Shown here piece after piece: positions 16,214 to 50,188 of a DNA stretch of 64,000 nt. The translations under genes were made by a program, and so were the position numbers. The notes beneath the pieces were generated by a model. The model had not been told where the DNA came from. It saw only the letters and a program-made list of their open reading frames with translations, and did not search any database. This stretch comes from Leptospira sanjuanensis (lineage in GTDB: Bacteria > Spirochaetota > Leptospiria > Leptospirales > Leptospiraceae): the NCBI RefSeq assembly GCF_022267325.1, contig NZ_JAIZBG010000001.1, positions 1,182,001-1,246,000 on the forward strand, read 5' to 3'. Every line of letters starts with the position of its first letter. Position 1 is the stretch's first letter.

Positions 16214-17158
16214 TTAATCTCTGAAGATGAAATCCATCCTCGAATATTTGTTTTCCAAGAGCAGTTTCGCTTCTTGAAAAACCGATTTCGTAAACCGGAG
16301 ATCCCTCTCTGTGCCCATTCTGGAAAGGCCCAGCGATTCGGCAAATACATGAGATAGGTCCTGACCAAATTTTACGGTAGAAAAATCGTTCGGAAGAGAG
16401 GTCACAAAATCGGAATGTTTGCGGTTCTTTCTGTATTCCGGTTCTTCCGGAGGGTGTTTGAGAAGTTCGGAAACTCTGGAAATCAAAGACGGTTTTAGGA
16501 TCAGGGTCCCGTGATGAACCACCGCGCCTTTTTTGCGGAACTGAGCGTTTCCGGAAATCTTCTTTTCCAATCCTTGTTCGAATACGGCTAGATCCGATTT
16601 GCCTCGGAAAGAAGCGTCTAACGTTTGCCGCTTTAACGCGTTCACGACGAGGTTCAAAAAGTAATCGTAGGATTCCTTTACTTTGTAGAGTTCCGGTTTC
16701 ACGTCCAAGGATAGGAAGAAGGTAAAGTTGAGATTCTCCTCCGGATGGTGGACGACCGTTCCGCCTCCGCTGGCTCGACGAACAATCGCCGGAAATTTTT
16801 GGTCAAAAATTTTTTGACGAACGAGTTTTGCTCCCGCATTTTCCGTTAAACGTTTTGTAACTTCGCCCTCGCGATCAACCGAAAGGGACGAATTTTTATT
16901 TTGTTCGTGCGCTACGTTGAAAACGTTTCCACCTGAATTCTGCTGCAAAGCGCGTCCTTGAAATCTTTGAACGACTTCCGGGAGAATCGTGTCCTCCGCT
17001 TTTTCGGAAAGGCCGAGCACGATGGAGAACGGATTTTTCCAAATCCGCAATCCGGCTCCGTAACCGGAAGATACGAGGTTGAGGCCGATCGCTTCTTCAA
17101 TTGCGAGATTGGCCGCGGCGGATCGGATCGAATTTTGTACGAATGAGAATGTGCGCAT
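16214..17158 (-). CDS. lplA: Lipoate-protein ligase A
   Basis: A protein of 314 residues from the ATG at 17158; the longer frame back to 17329 runs through two copies of the intergenic repeat and is rejected. LplA activates lipoate with ATP and transfers it to lipoyl domains. The family motif [22 protein letters not shown] (shown at [13 protein letters not shown]) and the KxDL segment RGKSDLAVF followed by KISGNAQF are present, and HHGTLIL completes the binding site. A likely substrate is encoded in this window: the lipoyl domain of SucB (K43). It is upstream of glyA by 38 nt. Confidence 0.9.
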   Translation of the reverse strand: MRTFSFVQNSIRSAAANLAIEEAIGLNLVSSGYGAGLRIWKNPFSIVLGLSEKAEDTILPEVVQRFQGRALQQNSGGNVFNVAHEQNKNSSLSVDREGEVTKRLTENAGAKLVRQKIFDQKFPAIVRRASGGGTVVHHPEENLNFTFFLSLDVKPELYKVKESYDYFLNLVVNALKRQTLDASFRGKSDLAVFEQGLEKKISGNAQFRKKGAVVHHGTLILKPSLISRVSELLKHPPEEPEYRKNRKHSDFVTSLPNDFSTVKFGQDLSHVFAESLGLSRMGTERDLRFTKSVFQEAKLLLENKYSRMDFIFRD

Positions 17159-17170
17159 GATTCGGCGAAA

Positions 17171-17250
17171 TGTGGTAGTTCCTACATTTCCAGACTTTAA
17201 ACAGAACTTCTTAGATACGACTTCGGAACAAGGTGGTAGTTCCAACAAGT
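17171..17250. repeat. Two copies of the GTGGGAACTMC repeat family
   Basis: TGTGGTAGTTCCTACA (17171-17186) and GGTGGTAGTTCCAACA (17232-17247) are both in reverse orientation. Their centres are about 61 nt apart, just upstream of lplA. Confidence 0.75.
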
Positions 17251-17474
17251 TTAATTTTCGAACGGATCGGCATTCCGGCCGTTCGATCGGCCGTTTTCTA
17301 CAAGTTTGAGGTTCTTCCCATTCTACCAATCGAAATGATTCCTAAGCGCCTATCCTAATTCGTTACAAATATCCAGTTCGAGTGGAAAGCAGCATAGGAT
17401 CTTGATCGCTATCAGCGGGATCGCATGAACCGATCTTAGAAATAAGATTTTTACAAACGATTCGATCCTAATTC

Positions 17475-17495
17475 AAGCGAAGTGCCGGTTCGCTT
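17475..17495. promoter_or_regulatory. Inverted repeat upstream of the small lipoprotein gene
   Basis: AAGCGAA (17475-17481) and TTCGCTT (17489-17495) flank GTGCCGG and are followed by TATAAG. This could be an operator next to a -10 element for the gene at 17599. Confidence 0.3.
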
Positions 17496-17598
17496 TATAA
17501 GCTGAATCCTGAATCATTCATTTTCGGATTGAATTGCGCGAAAAATTCAGAGAAGAGGTGTTTAATAAACCGATTACATTTCGAGAGGAAAACACAAC

Positions 17599-17868
17599 AT
17601 GAAAAAAGTTAAGCCATCGGATTTGGTAGTAAGAATGAGAACATTAGTGAAATTTAAAATTCTTCTTTTTGCGTTGTCGCTGATCTTAGTGATTGTGTCC
17701 TGCAATTTAGAAGATGAGTTGGGTGATGTCCATGCCAAAGAGATCGACAGATGCGCGTTCGATTATTATACCTTTTCATCAAGCTGTATCGGTGGGGATG
17801 CTCCTGTTTCCGCAAAAATCGCTCCTTGTTTATTGATCGCGGACGACTATCAGAAGAATTGCAAATGA
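17599..17868 (+). CDS. Small putative lipoprotein
   Basis: An 89-residue protein preceded by GAGAGGAAAACACAAC, a good ribosome-binding site for ATG 17599; ATG 17635 would give a shorter leader. The hydrophobic stretch FKILLFALSLILVIVSC ends in a lipobox-like Cys. The mature part is short, with five further Cys residues (DRCAFDYY, SSSCIGG, APCLLI, KNCK), which could form disulfides in the periplasm or at the surface. No family is recognised. It stands alone, converging with the acetyltransferase gene 25 nt downstream. Confidence 0.6.
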   Translation: MKKVKPSDLVVRMRTLVKFKILLFALSLILVIVSCNLEDELGDVHAKEIDRCAFDYYTFSSSCIGGDAPVSAKIAPCLLIADDYQKNCK

Positions 17869-17893
17869 TCTTTAAAAAAATATTGCGAAAGCT

Positions 17894-18496
17894 CTACTTC
17901 CCGCCCTTCAGCTTAAACGCCAAATGACATTTTACGGTCGGCCATTCGTTTGTTAGAATGCTGTAAACGGCAGTGTCGCGTAACGTTCCATTCGGCATCA
18001 CTCGATGGTTGCGCAGGATTCCGTCTAACGAAGCTCCGAGCCTCTCGATAGCACGTCTTGAATTTTCGTTGAGACGATGCGTCCTAAACTCCACCGCGAT
18101 ACAATCCAGATTTTCGAATGCGTGTTCCAAAAGGAGAAGTTTGCATTCCGTGTTCACGGGCGTTTTTTGAAATTCTTTCGCATACCAAGTGGAACCGATT
18201 TCGAGTCGGTTGGAAACCTTCTCGATATTCATATAACGCGTGCTGCCGATGATCCTTTGATCGCTTTTGCGCCGAACCACGAAGGGTAAAGAGGACTTTT
18301 CCTTTTCTTCCAGTAGCGCTTTATCGATCCAGTGTTTCATCTCTTCGGGCGAAGGGACCATCGTAAACCAAAGTTTCCACAGTTCTCCGTCTAACACAGC
18401 TTTGACTAACTCGTCGTGATGTTCCGCTCTAAGCGGATGCAGTTCGACGTACTTTCCGAGTAAAGAAACAGGTTCGGGCGGATATGCGTATTTCAT
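17894..18496 (-). CDS. GNAT-family N-acetyltransferase (RimJ/RimL type)
   Basis: A 200-residue protein from the ATG at 18496, which has AGGTGA about 8 nt upstream. The longer frame to 18544 starts inside a palindromic repeat and is rejected. Typical features are VELHPLRAEHHDELV at the start, RRKSDQRIIGSTRYMNI, IGSTWYAKEFQKTPVNTECKLL and FRTHRLNENSRRAIERLGA, which match acetyl-CoA binding and the RimL-like ending. The substrate may be a protein N-terminus or a small amine and cannot be told from sequence. Confidence 0.82.
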   Translation of the reverse strand: MKYAYPPEPVSLLGKYVELHPLRAEHHDELVKAVLDGELWKLWFTMVPSPEEMKHWIDKALLEEKEKSSLPFVVRRKSDQRIIGSTRYMNIEKVSNRLEIGSTWYAKEFQKTPVNTECKLLLLEHAFENLDCIAVEFRTHRLNENSRRAIERLGASLDGILRNHRVMPNGTLRDTAVYSILTNEWPTVKCHLAFKLKGGK

Positions 18497-18517
18497 TGTC
18501 GTTGTCACCTTTTCGAA

Positions 18518-18709
18518 TTTGTGGTAGTTCCAACATTTTTTCAAAAAAACCGGAATCGAATTTCCTATATTGCAGAGAACGTTGCTTTTACCGAGTCATT
18601 CCCATTTTTTTTCGTATGAGTTCCTACATTTTCGGATTCAAGGCAAATTCTGCTTACTACTTACAAGGTTTTTTAGTAAAACACGGACGAGGAGTTCCCA
18701 CACTTTTTG
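18518..18709. repeat. Three copies of the GTGGGAACTMC repeat family
   Basis: Reverse-orientation copies are centred near 18528, 18621 and 18695 (GTGGTAGTTCCAACA, TATGAGTTCCTACA, GGAGTTCCCACAC). Each is followed by a run of T. They fill the 350-nt gap between the acetyltransferase and rhomboid genes; the remainder of that gap shows nothing else. Confidence 0.75.
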
Positions 18710-18846
18710 AATCGGAGTTGCATTCCATTGTCCCGACAAACTTTATTTTACCGAAAAAGGATTGCCTGAAGCGAACGTTTGTCCTTGGAGCAAAATCGGA
18801 AACTGATTCTTCTGATCCTTCTTACTTGATCGGCCGCGGGCACCCG

Positions 18847-19665
<819 letters not shown>

Positions 19666-19769
19666 AGGGGAACATGATTTCTCTTTAGAATCCGACGACA
19701 ACCGTAAAACGGTTTTTCTTTTCCTCTTCTCTTTGACAGAATGTTTCAAACGGAAATAATCGGCTCAAG

Positions 19770-23162
<3,393 letters not shown>

Positions 23163-23163
23163 C

Positions 23164-23197
<34 letters not shown>

Positions 23198-23263
23198 GTT
23201 TAGAAGGATTGAAACCGAGGCTTGCGCAACCGCGCATCAGAAACCTCTCAAAAGGAATCATTA

Positions 23264-25934
<2,671 letters not shown>

Positions 25935-25963
25935 GCGCGGATCGTTATTAGGTAGGTTTCAAC

Positions 25964-28733
<2,770 letters not shown>

Positions 28734-28820
28734 GATCTTACGGAGAAAATTCTTCGATTGAGGAATTCTTTCTAAAAGAAAAAGTTTCCGCGGTTTTTGT
28801 TGAGAGCCCGGAAAATCATA

Positions 28821-28858
28821 AAAAGCCCGGGGGTATGTCCTGGGCTTTTATGTTTTTG
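28821..28858 (+). terminator. Terminator of the sucB-lpdA-sucA operon
   Basis: AAAAGCCC (28821-28828) and GGGCTTTT (28842-28849) form the stem, followed by ATGTTTTTG. It lies about 90 nt after sucA. Confidence 0.75.
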
Positions 28859-28948
28859 AAAAGCGGTTCAGATTTTGAATTTTAGAATTTTCTAATTTAA
28901 CAATAAAAGACGCACGAGGCCGTTCTTCGATTCGAACGTTCGCTCTTA

Positions 28949-28980
28949 AAAATAAAAATCCGGGTGAAGATGCGGGTTTT
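28949..28980 (-). terminator. Terminator of the secreted-protein gene at 29059
   Basis: On the minus strand AAAACCCG pairs, with one mismatch, to CGGATTTT, and the sequence runs into TTATTTTT. It lies about 80 nt past the stop codon. The 28859-28948 stretch beside it shows nothing else. Confidence 0.5.
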
Positions 28981-29058
28981 GATTTAAAGGACGGTTCGGG
29001 TTGTGTCGTATCGACTCTACGAAACGTGTTTTTATGAATTCGGATTTTCGATTCAAAT

Positions 29059-29919
29059 TTACCAGCGGCTTAAAATTTCCTTTTTCGTAAACGGGTTCGC
29101 GTCTCCTCTCGGGTCGATGGCCGTATTTGCATCCGCTTCGACCGAAATAGGAATTCCTTTTTCGGAAATACACAAATCGATATTGTTGTCGTTATCGTCA
29201 ATGTCGGCGATGCGAAACGGATGAACAAACCATGTTTTTTTCCCCGCTTTCATCCGAATTCGAAACCGTTTCAAATCTCGATCGCCCAATTCCTGCCCGT
29301 CGATGGCCCTGACACCTCCGGCCCAAACGGTTCTAACTACGACTGCGGTTTCCATACGGGGACAGTCCTTTCCTCGTTCGGATTCGTTGTAAGGATAGGA
29401 GGGTTCGAAATTGAAATATTCAGCATAACTAATATACGGTCCTTCGTTTAGTGGAGTTACCGCGACTTTTTGTCCGAAAAAATTCTGACCGTCGCGACTT
29501 TTGAGTTCGCCCACGATCGCGATTTCTTTCGGCTCGTTATCCGGATGATTTCCGAATTCGCCGATGAGTAAAACTGTCCTCAGCTCGAAAGCTTCCAAAG
29601 CCGGTGCGAACGTCGCGAACGACGGAGAAAGAATTTCACCCTTCACCGTAATGATTTGAAAATCCAAAATATCCAAAGTTGCAGGATCGATTTCGTGGGA
29701 AAAGACCAAGGGCATGCCGTCTTTGCCGGGAGCGTATCTCCAAAGCGCGATCGATCGAAACGGAAGTTCATTGTCCAAACCGAAAAATGCGGAAAGAAGT
29801 TTTGCGTTTCTGTCTCGGCCGGCTGCGGAATTTTCCAAAGAAAGAGTGTGTCGCGGGATAGAAATGCACATATTCCCCAAGAGAACTAATGCGAAAAGAA
29901 TCGATTTGTTAATTTTCAT
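29059..29919 (-). CDS. Secreted protein of unknown function
   Basis: A protein of about 286 residues from the ATG at 29919, with GAAGG 7 nt upstream. The N-terminus KINKSILFALVLLGNMCIS is a signal peptide, and its Cys could be lipidated under the loose spirochaetal lipobox, though a normal cleavage site after HTLS is equally possible. The mature protein has no domain I recognise. It contains a Ca2+-loop-like acidic stretch (DIDDNDNNIDLC) near residue 245 and a Trp-rich middle (TVWAGGVRA). It appears monocistronic. It could be a beta-rich envelope or surface protein, but no function is supported. Confidence 0.55.
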   Translation of the reverse strand: MKINKSILFALVLLGNMCISIPRHTLSLENSAAGRDRNAKLLSAFFGLDNELPFRSIALWRYAPGKDGMPLVFSHEIDPATLDILDFQIITVKGEILSPSFATFAPALEAFELRTVLLIGEFGNHPDNEPKEIAIVGELKSRDGQNFFGQKVAVTPLNEGPYISYAEYFNFEPSYPYNESERGKDCPRMETAVVVRTVWAGGVRAIDGQELGDRDLKRFRIRMKAGKKTWFVHPFRIADIDDNDNNIDLCISEKGIPISVEADANTAIDPRGDANPFTKKEILSRW

Positions 29920-30117
29920 CGGCAACCTTCACTCTTCAAAGTTCCAAAACAGTAAAGGATTGTTCAACTTTGTTCCGTCCAAATTATAAATTCAAACAAG
30001 TTTGATTGGAAATCGAATGGAAATTTCTTTTAAGAGTGACGCCTCGATTTGTGTTCAGGATTTTCGATCTCCGGATGGAATCGATCCGCATTCATAATTT
30101 CTAAAATGTCCGTCTTC

Positions 30118-30912
30118 TTATTCCGATCCTTTCGAGCTGCTTCGGGTCGATTGAAATATTTCCTCCACGATCGGGGATTTGTCTCCCATACTTTTGGCTT
30201 TTTTGGCGTATTGGGCGGCTTGCTTTTGGTCCCCCATTTTCCAATGGATTTCGGCGAGGTTGGCCGCGTACATGGATTCCCTAGGACAAAGTTCCGCGGC
30301 TTTTCCGAAGGCGTCCAAGGATTGTTTCAGCTTTCCCATTTCGTCTAACGCGAAATAGGCGTCGTTCAACGAAGAGACGTCCGGATGTCGAAGAATCGCA
30401 TCTTCGTATCGTTCCAAAAAAGCGTTCAATTCTCCGTCGGAAAGGTTGTGTACTGTTTTGTCCAGGTCGTAAGGGATAAAGTCGAAGGCCGTCGGGTATC
30501 GCTCTGCGTCTTCCAAGGTTATGTGTTCTATCTTGTCGTCGCCCTCGTATCCCCACTGTGCTTCGATGAATGGAGTCAGATTCGATTTCATAGTGTTCCA
30601 ATTCCCATCCGGAAAAATATGAAGTTCGTCGTGACTGGAATCCCATGTCCCGTAGAGCCCGATTCGCGGTAGCCAGACAAGAATTTCCGGATCTTCCCCA
30701 TAGTGTTCCGAATTTTTTATAAGGCCGACCGAATTGGTGTAATATTGTCCTAATTCGTCATTTGCAAACGGACCGATCTTTACGGAGCTGAAGTGGACTT
30801 CTTGGATAGATGCAAGATCAAACCAACCTTGTCCTGTTTCGATTCTTTTTCGTCCGATTAAATCCTCCCGAAGGTCTCGAGGTAGATTTAGAATATTATA
30901 ATTTTCTTTCAT
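30118..30912 (-). CDS. Hypothetical protein with C-terminal TPR region
   Basis: A 264-residue protein from the ATG at 30912, preceded by GGAGAAAGT; the frame extends to 31005 but has no better start. The N-terminal 170 residues (WFDLASIQEVHFSSVKIG..., LVWLPRIGLYGTWDSSHDELHIF) form an unrecognised globular domain rich in aromatics. They look like an immunity- or SMI1/KNR4-type fold, but I cannot support that from motifs. Residues 170-255 form two to three TPR-like helical pairs (SSLNDAYFALDEMGKLKQSLDAFGKA, then MYAANLAEIHWKMGDQKQAAQYA). No signal peptide is seen, so it is probably cytoplasmic. Confidence 0.5.
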   Translation of the reverse strand: MKENYNILNLPRDLREDLIGRKRIETGQGWFDLASIQEVHFSSVKIGPFANDELGQYYTNSVGLIKNSEHYGEDPEILVWLPRIGLYGTWDSSHDELHIFPDGNWNTMKSNLTPFIEAQWGYEGDDKIEHITLEDAERYPTAFDFIPYDLDKTVHNLSDGELNAFLERYEDAILRHPDVSSLNDAYFALDEMGKLKQSLDAFGKAAELCPRESMYAANLAEIHWKMGDQKQAAQYAKKAKSMGDKSPIVEEIFQSTRSSSKGSE

Positions 30913-31124
30913 ACTTTCTCCGTTTTGGCGGTGATGCAATCGGCTTCGAGGTTTCAGGTTTCCACCGACTTCGACAGGTGGCGAATTTCTCCGAATTCGA
31001 TTCAAAAAATTCGAAGGGAAGTATATCCGATGACCGAAAGAATTTCTAAGCGATTTATAATTTATCCACGCGGAATCTTCGATTGTGGCCGGCGTGAACT
31101 CGGAAGGATGTTCCGTTTTAGGAC

Positions 31125-31149
31125 GGGCTTGCCGAAATTCGACAAGCCC
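31125..31149. terminator. Inverted repeat after the 62-residue gene
   Basis: GGGCTTG (31125-31131) and CAAGCCC (31143-31149) sit 16 nt beyond the stop of the minus-strand gene at 31165. The T-rich run lies on the plus-strand side, so efficiency for the carA unit is unclear. Confidence 0.35.
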
Positions 31150-31164
31150 GGTGTTTTTCTTTGT

Positions 31165-31353
31165 TTAGAGAAGCCCGGTCTTTCTCGCAATCGCGTAAAA
31201 GTTCACGCCGTAGCCGATGCCTAAAAAATTCTTAGGAGGGAAAAGGTCGTCCGTTTCCGGATTCCATACGTCTTTTACGAGAGCTTCCATGGAAAAATCT
31301 TTTCCAACGGGGATACCAAAAATTCTATCGGGAAGTTGCGGAAATTCTGCCAT
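31165..31353 (-). CDS. 62-residue protein coupled to carA (DUF5808-like)
   Basis: A small soluble protein that begins MAEFPQLPDRIFGIPVGKDF. Its second half, DDLFPPKNFLGIGYGVNF, recalls the PKxFGxGxxxNF motif of DUF5808 proteins; this is a suggestion from pattern, not a proven match. Its ATG follows the carA stop codon after only 2 nt, so the pair is co-transcribed and probably translationally coupled. Function unknown. It is too short to be the large subunit or a fragment of it. Confidence 0.65.
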   Translation of the reverse strand: MAEFPQLPDRIFGIPVGKDFSMEALVKDVWNPETDDLFPPKNFLGIGYGVNFYAIARKTGLL

Positions 31354-31355
31354 TT

Positions 31356-32447
<1,092 letters not shown>

Positions 32448-32581
32448 CTCCTACAGCGTCGATAGGGGGGAGGGCACAGTCAAGGTTTTTCCCCCGCAAA
32501 TGCAAATCGGTTGAAAAATATGTCCGATTTTCGCGAATGGAAAGGGGAAAACCCAAATTCGTTCCTGGATAGAATAAGAAT

Positions 32582-34498
<1,917 letters not shown>

Positions 34499-34516
34499 GT
34501 TATAAGAAGCGGCGGG

Positions 34517-34546
34517 CGGCGGCTTGAAAAAGAGGCCGCCGTTTTT
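34517..34546 (+). terminator. thrS terminator
   Basis: CGGCGGC (34517-34523) and GCCGCCG (34535-34541) are followed by TTTTT, 18 nt after the thrS stop codon. Confidence 0.85.
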
Positions 34547-34551
34547 GGAAA

Positions 34552-34842
34552 TGTGGGAACTCCTTCGTTTTCCCGGTGAATCATTGTGAAAAGAACGGAC
34601 TGATCTTGAAAAACGTAGGAACTACTACGGTTCAACGCGGGGAATTTCCCGGTGGAACGTTTCCGTTGTGGGAACTCCTGCTGTTTCCCAGTTCGAATCG
34701 GATTCTTTGAAGAGAAAACTGTGGGAACTACCACCGTATTCCGGAAAAATACCGGAATCGAATTCCGAAACAAGTGGGAACTCTTACCTTCCTAACGCGG
34801 ACTTCTGCCGTTAACCCATCGAACTTGTGGGAACTACCACGG
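34552..34842 (+). repeat. Array of six GTGGGAACTMC repeats, 53-nt period
   Basis: Copies of the core GGGAACT (AGGAACT in the second) begin at 34555, 34617, 34670, 34723, 34776 and 34829, all in forward orientation. The last five are exactly 53 nt apart. The flanking GTG and MCYAC letters make each an imperfect palindrome. The roughly 39-nt intervals differ, though TTTCCCGGTG occurs in two of them. The array fills the gap between the thrS terminator and infC. Confidence 0.85.
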
Positions 34843-34941
34843 ATCGTCGAAAACGGCAAAATCCGCTTGAAATAAAGGCCGATTCCAGGGAAATAGAGTC
34901 AAAAATCGCTTGAAAACAGGCCTAAGAATAAAATCTTGGAA

Positions 34942-35498
<557 letters not shown>

Positions 35499-35526
35499 TT
35501 TCCGGAAATAGGATCGAAGGTAGATT

Positions 35527-36086
<560 letters not shown>

Positions 36087-36111
36087 TCAATCCAGCTTGA
36101 CCGAAATCGAC

Positions 36112-36138
36112 AGCCCTGTAAGCTTACAGGGCTTTTTC
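36112..36138 (+). terminator. Terminator of the infC-rpmI-rplT operon
   Basis: AGCCCTGTAAG (36112-36122) is followed directly by CTTACAGGGCT (36123-36133) and TTTT; the AAGCTT centre forms the loop. Confidence 0.88.
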
Positions 36139-36175
36139 TGTTTTCAGAGAATCGTTTTTTAAGGAGAATCAGGTT

Positions 36176-36841
<666 letters not shown>

Positions 36842-36851
36842 GGTTGTTTGA

Positions 36852-37166
36852 TTGGACCCACGCAGGGTAAAAGTTAGAATCCTCGGAGAGGAATATACGA
36901 TCCTCAGCGAAACGGGAGAAGACTATATTTATTCCCTTGCGGAAGAAGTGGATCGAAAACTCAGAGAACTCGGAGCCGGAATGCCCGGCGCATCCCGACA
37001 AAAATTAGCCATCTTAGCCGCGCTGAACTTTGCGGACGAATTGAATCAAGCGAAAGAAATCAAAAGTGAAACAACACCTTCCGCTTCTCCCGGAACCGGT
37101 GAAATCGAAGAAAAAACCCGCAAGCTGATAACCATGTTGGAAGAAGGAATCATCGGAGATCTGTGA
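36852..37166 (+). CDS. zapA: Cell division protein ZapA
   Basis: A 104-residue protein. The N-terminal domain DPRRVKVRILGEEYTILSETG, then YIYSLAEEVDRKLREL, then a helical coiled-coil region (KLAILAALNFADELNQAKE) is the ZapA layout. ZapA binds FtsZ filaments and bundles them at midcell. The start is TTG at 36852 with GAGG 8 nt upstream, 10 nt after the preceding stop. The order zapA then 5-formyl-THF cyclo-ligase is found in many bacteria, where 6S RNA often lies between; the 75-nt gap here is too short for it. Confidence 0.88.
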   Translation: MDPRRVKVRILGEEYTILSETGEDYIYSLAEEVDRKLRELGAGMPGASRQKLAILAALNFADELNQAKEIKSETTPSASPGTGEIEEKTRKLITMLEEGIIGDL

Positions 37167-37241
37167 ACTTCTTTCTTTGAGCCGCATTCAAAACTTTACT
37201 TTGTACGATTAAAAATTCGATCTCTTTAGTAGTAATTCTCC

Positions 37242-37772
37242 TTGAAACTGCAATCTAGAAACGCACTTCGAACGCTTCTTACTCTTTTGGAAGAAAGAGA
37301 AATCAAAGACCAAGCCATTCTGCGGTTTTTAGCGGAAATCACGGCGGGCGCACGTAAGATCATCGCCTACGCTCCCGATAAATGGGAAGTAAAGGTGGAC
37401 CCGAAAGCCTTGGGTTGGACAGATTCCGGTAAGGAAATTTATTTCCCAAAAATGATCGGAGAAAAACTCGAATTCATTCTTCCCGAAACCTGGGAATCGG
37501 GCCCGTTCGGAATTTCCGAACCGAAAGGAACAAAGACCTTAAATTTTCACGATGCGGAATGGATTGTCGTTCCGGCTTTGGGTTACGACGAACTCGGTTT
37601 CCGTTTGGGACGGGGCGCGGGCTTTTATGACAGAACTTTGCACGACGTCAGTCCGAATCAATTGATCGGTCTTACCTACGAGGAACTCTTTCCGGCGAGC
37701 TTCGCAAAGGAAGATCACGACATAAGAGTTGGTACTGTCATTACGGAGAAAAAAATCTATCAAATCGTCTGA
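37242..37772 (+). CDS. 5-formyltetrahydrofolate cyclo-ligase
   Basis: A 176-residue protein that converts 5-formyl-THF to 5,10-methenyl-THF using ATP. The conserved block WIVVPALGYDELGFRLGRGAGFYDRTL holds the substrate-binding RLGxGxGxYD motif. The N-terminus is a helical region with few conserved residues, as in the family. The start is TTG at 37242 and no Shine-Dalgarno sequence is visible, so the exact start is uncertain. Gene names used elsewhere are fau, ygfA and mthfs. It follows zapA on the same strand. Confidence 0.88.
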   Translation: MKLQSRNALRTLLTLLEEREIKDQAILRFLAEITAGARKIIAYAPDKWEVKVDPKALGWTDSGKEIYFPKMIGEKLEFILPETWESGPFGISEPKGTKTLNFHDAEWIVVPALGYDELGFRLGRGAGFYDRTLHDVSPNQLIGLTYEELFPASFAKEDHDIRVGTVITEKKIYQIV

Positions 37773-37921
37773 AAAAGCGGTAAAATACTGTCTATTCGAT
37801 AAATAGAGTGAGAATTTTTAGGTTTCGCGAATGCTTTCTTTCGATTGTTCTTGAAAAACAAATCGCAATCTGTTTTATATATTGATCCTGGATTTTAACG
37901 GAGACCTTCGGGTATACAATC

Positions 37922-38415
37922 ATGGCCTCATTCGATAATAGACAATATCTTGAATCCTTAGAAGCGGATAAAACGACGGACTCTCAAAAGGAATATCTTA
38001 CCTTTAATGTCGAGGACGAAATCTTCGGAATCGATATCCTAAAAATCCACGAAATTCTGAAGCCGGTTCCGATCACAAGAATTCCGAACGGAGACGATTA
38101 TATTCTCGGGGTGATTAATCTCCGAGGAGAGATCATTCCGATATTAGATCTAAAGCAGGTTTTCGGAATCGGATACAGCGAGATCATTCCTTCCACAAGA
38201 ATCATCGTCGTCGTTCACGAAGAAAAACGCGCGGGAATTCTCGTCGATACGGTAAAACAAGTGGTGAAAATTCAATTCGACAAAATCAGCAAGGCCACCG
38301 ACGATCTCACTCTCAATTACAGTTCTTTGATAGAATCTGTCAGCCAGGCGGAGGAAACTTTGATCCTTAACTTAAACCTATCCGTCCTGATCAACTTTGA
38401 ACAGGAGGTCGCGTA

Positions 38416-38416
<1 letters not shown>
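37922..38416 (+). CDS. cheW: Chemotaxis adaptor CheW
   Basis: A 164-residue adaptor that links chemoreceptors to CheA. The CheW fold begins EYLTFNVEDEIFGIDILKIHEIL and contains ITRIPNGDDYILGVINLRGEIIPILDL, the family hallmark. It starts a chemotaxis run in which its TAA stop overlaps the cheA ATG by 1 nt. The 150-nt region upstream (37773-37921) probably holds the che promoter. No receptor or cheR gene is in the window. Confidence 0.94.
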
Positions 38417-41661
<3,245 letters not shown>

Positions 41662-41666
41662 AGGAA

Positions 41667-42741
<1,075 letters not shown>

Positions 42742-42742
42742 T

Positions 42743-43105
<363 letters not shown>

Positions 43106-43122
43106 GAGGCAAAAGTCTTTGA

Positions 43123-47731
<4,609 letters not shown>

Positions 47732-47739
<8 letters not shown>

Positions 47740-48424
47740 GAATGTGATCGCACTCGACGGTCCGGCGGGTTCGGGGAAAAGCACCGTAGCGAGACAAATC
47801 GCCGAAAAGATCGGATTCAATTATTTGGATACGGGAGCGTTCTATCGCGCAGTAACGTTGTTTTTATTTCGACGATACCAAGCCGCGACTAACGCGGGAG
47901 AATTCTCCGAATGGGTGAAAACGGACGAGGCAAAATCCTCGATCGGATCGGCGCATATCCTCTGCGAATTTTCCGCAGGAAACGAAAACAAAATTCTCCT
48001 GAACGGAGAAGATGTTTCTCTCGCGATTCGAACCCCCGCAATCACGAAAGAAATCAAACACATCGCGAACCAAAGAATTTACCGCGACTTCGTGAACAAA
48101 GAACTTCATTCTCTCGCGAAACGTTACAAATTGATCATGGACGGCCGCGATATCGGAACCGAAGTTTTCCCGGATGCGAAGTTCAAGTTTTACTTAACGG
48201 CTTCTTCCAAAGTGCGCGCGGAAAGAAGATATTTACAATTGCAAGAGCAGGGGATCGCCGCAGATCGGGACGAGATCGAAAGAGAAATCATTCTTCGCGA
48301 CAAATCGGATATGGAAAGGGAAATAGCGCCTCTTTATCAGGCAAACGACGCAATCCTCGTTGACACTGATCTCCTACCAAAAAATAGTGTAATTAGCAAG
48401 ATCCTTGAGATTCTGGATCGATGA
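47732..48424 (+). CDS. cmk: Cytidylate kinase
   Basis: A 230-residue (d)CMP kinase. The start is ATG 47732, with AGGA about 9 nt upstream. The P-loop is [26 protein letters not shown] binds the nucleotide; [23 protein letters not shown] is the conserved CMP-site region; [19 protein letters not shown] lies in the lid. Together with aroA upstream and rpsA downstream it forms the aroA-cmk-rpsA order known from many bacteria. Confidence 0.95.
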
Positions 48425-48471
48425 TCCCCGAAAATTTCCAGACGGATCCTGAACTACCATTAGCCGAGTAA

Positions 48472-50164
<1,693 letters not shown>

Positions 50165-50188
50165 GAATCCTGGAAAGAAGGACTTGAT

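Larger units (their letters stand above)
17159..17598. other. Intergenic region with repeats and an inverted repeat
   Basis: 440 nt between the divergent genes lplA and the small lipoprotein. It holds two palindromic repeat copies (17171-17250) and the inverted repeat at 17475-17495. The rest shows no coding or RNA feature. Confidence 0.5.

Noticed and set aside
17159..17329. N-terminal extension of LplA
   Set aside because: It translates two copies of the intergenic repeat; the ATG at 17158 starts exactly at the conserved N-terminus.
34690..34712. tRNA-like T-arm word (GTTCGAATC)
   Set aside because: No acceptor stem, D arm or CCA end around it; it lies in a repeat interval.
34552..34842. 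CRISPR array
   Set aside because: The repeated unit is only about 14 nt and imperfect, the same motif is scattered singly and in both orientations elsewhere, and no cas gene is present.
37167..37241. 6S RNA between zapA and the formyl-THF cyclo-ligase gene
   Set aside because: The 75-nt gap is far too short for 6S RNA and shows no suitable fold.
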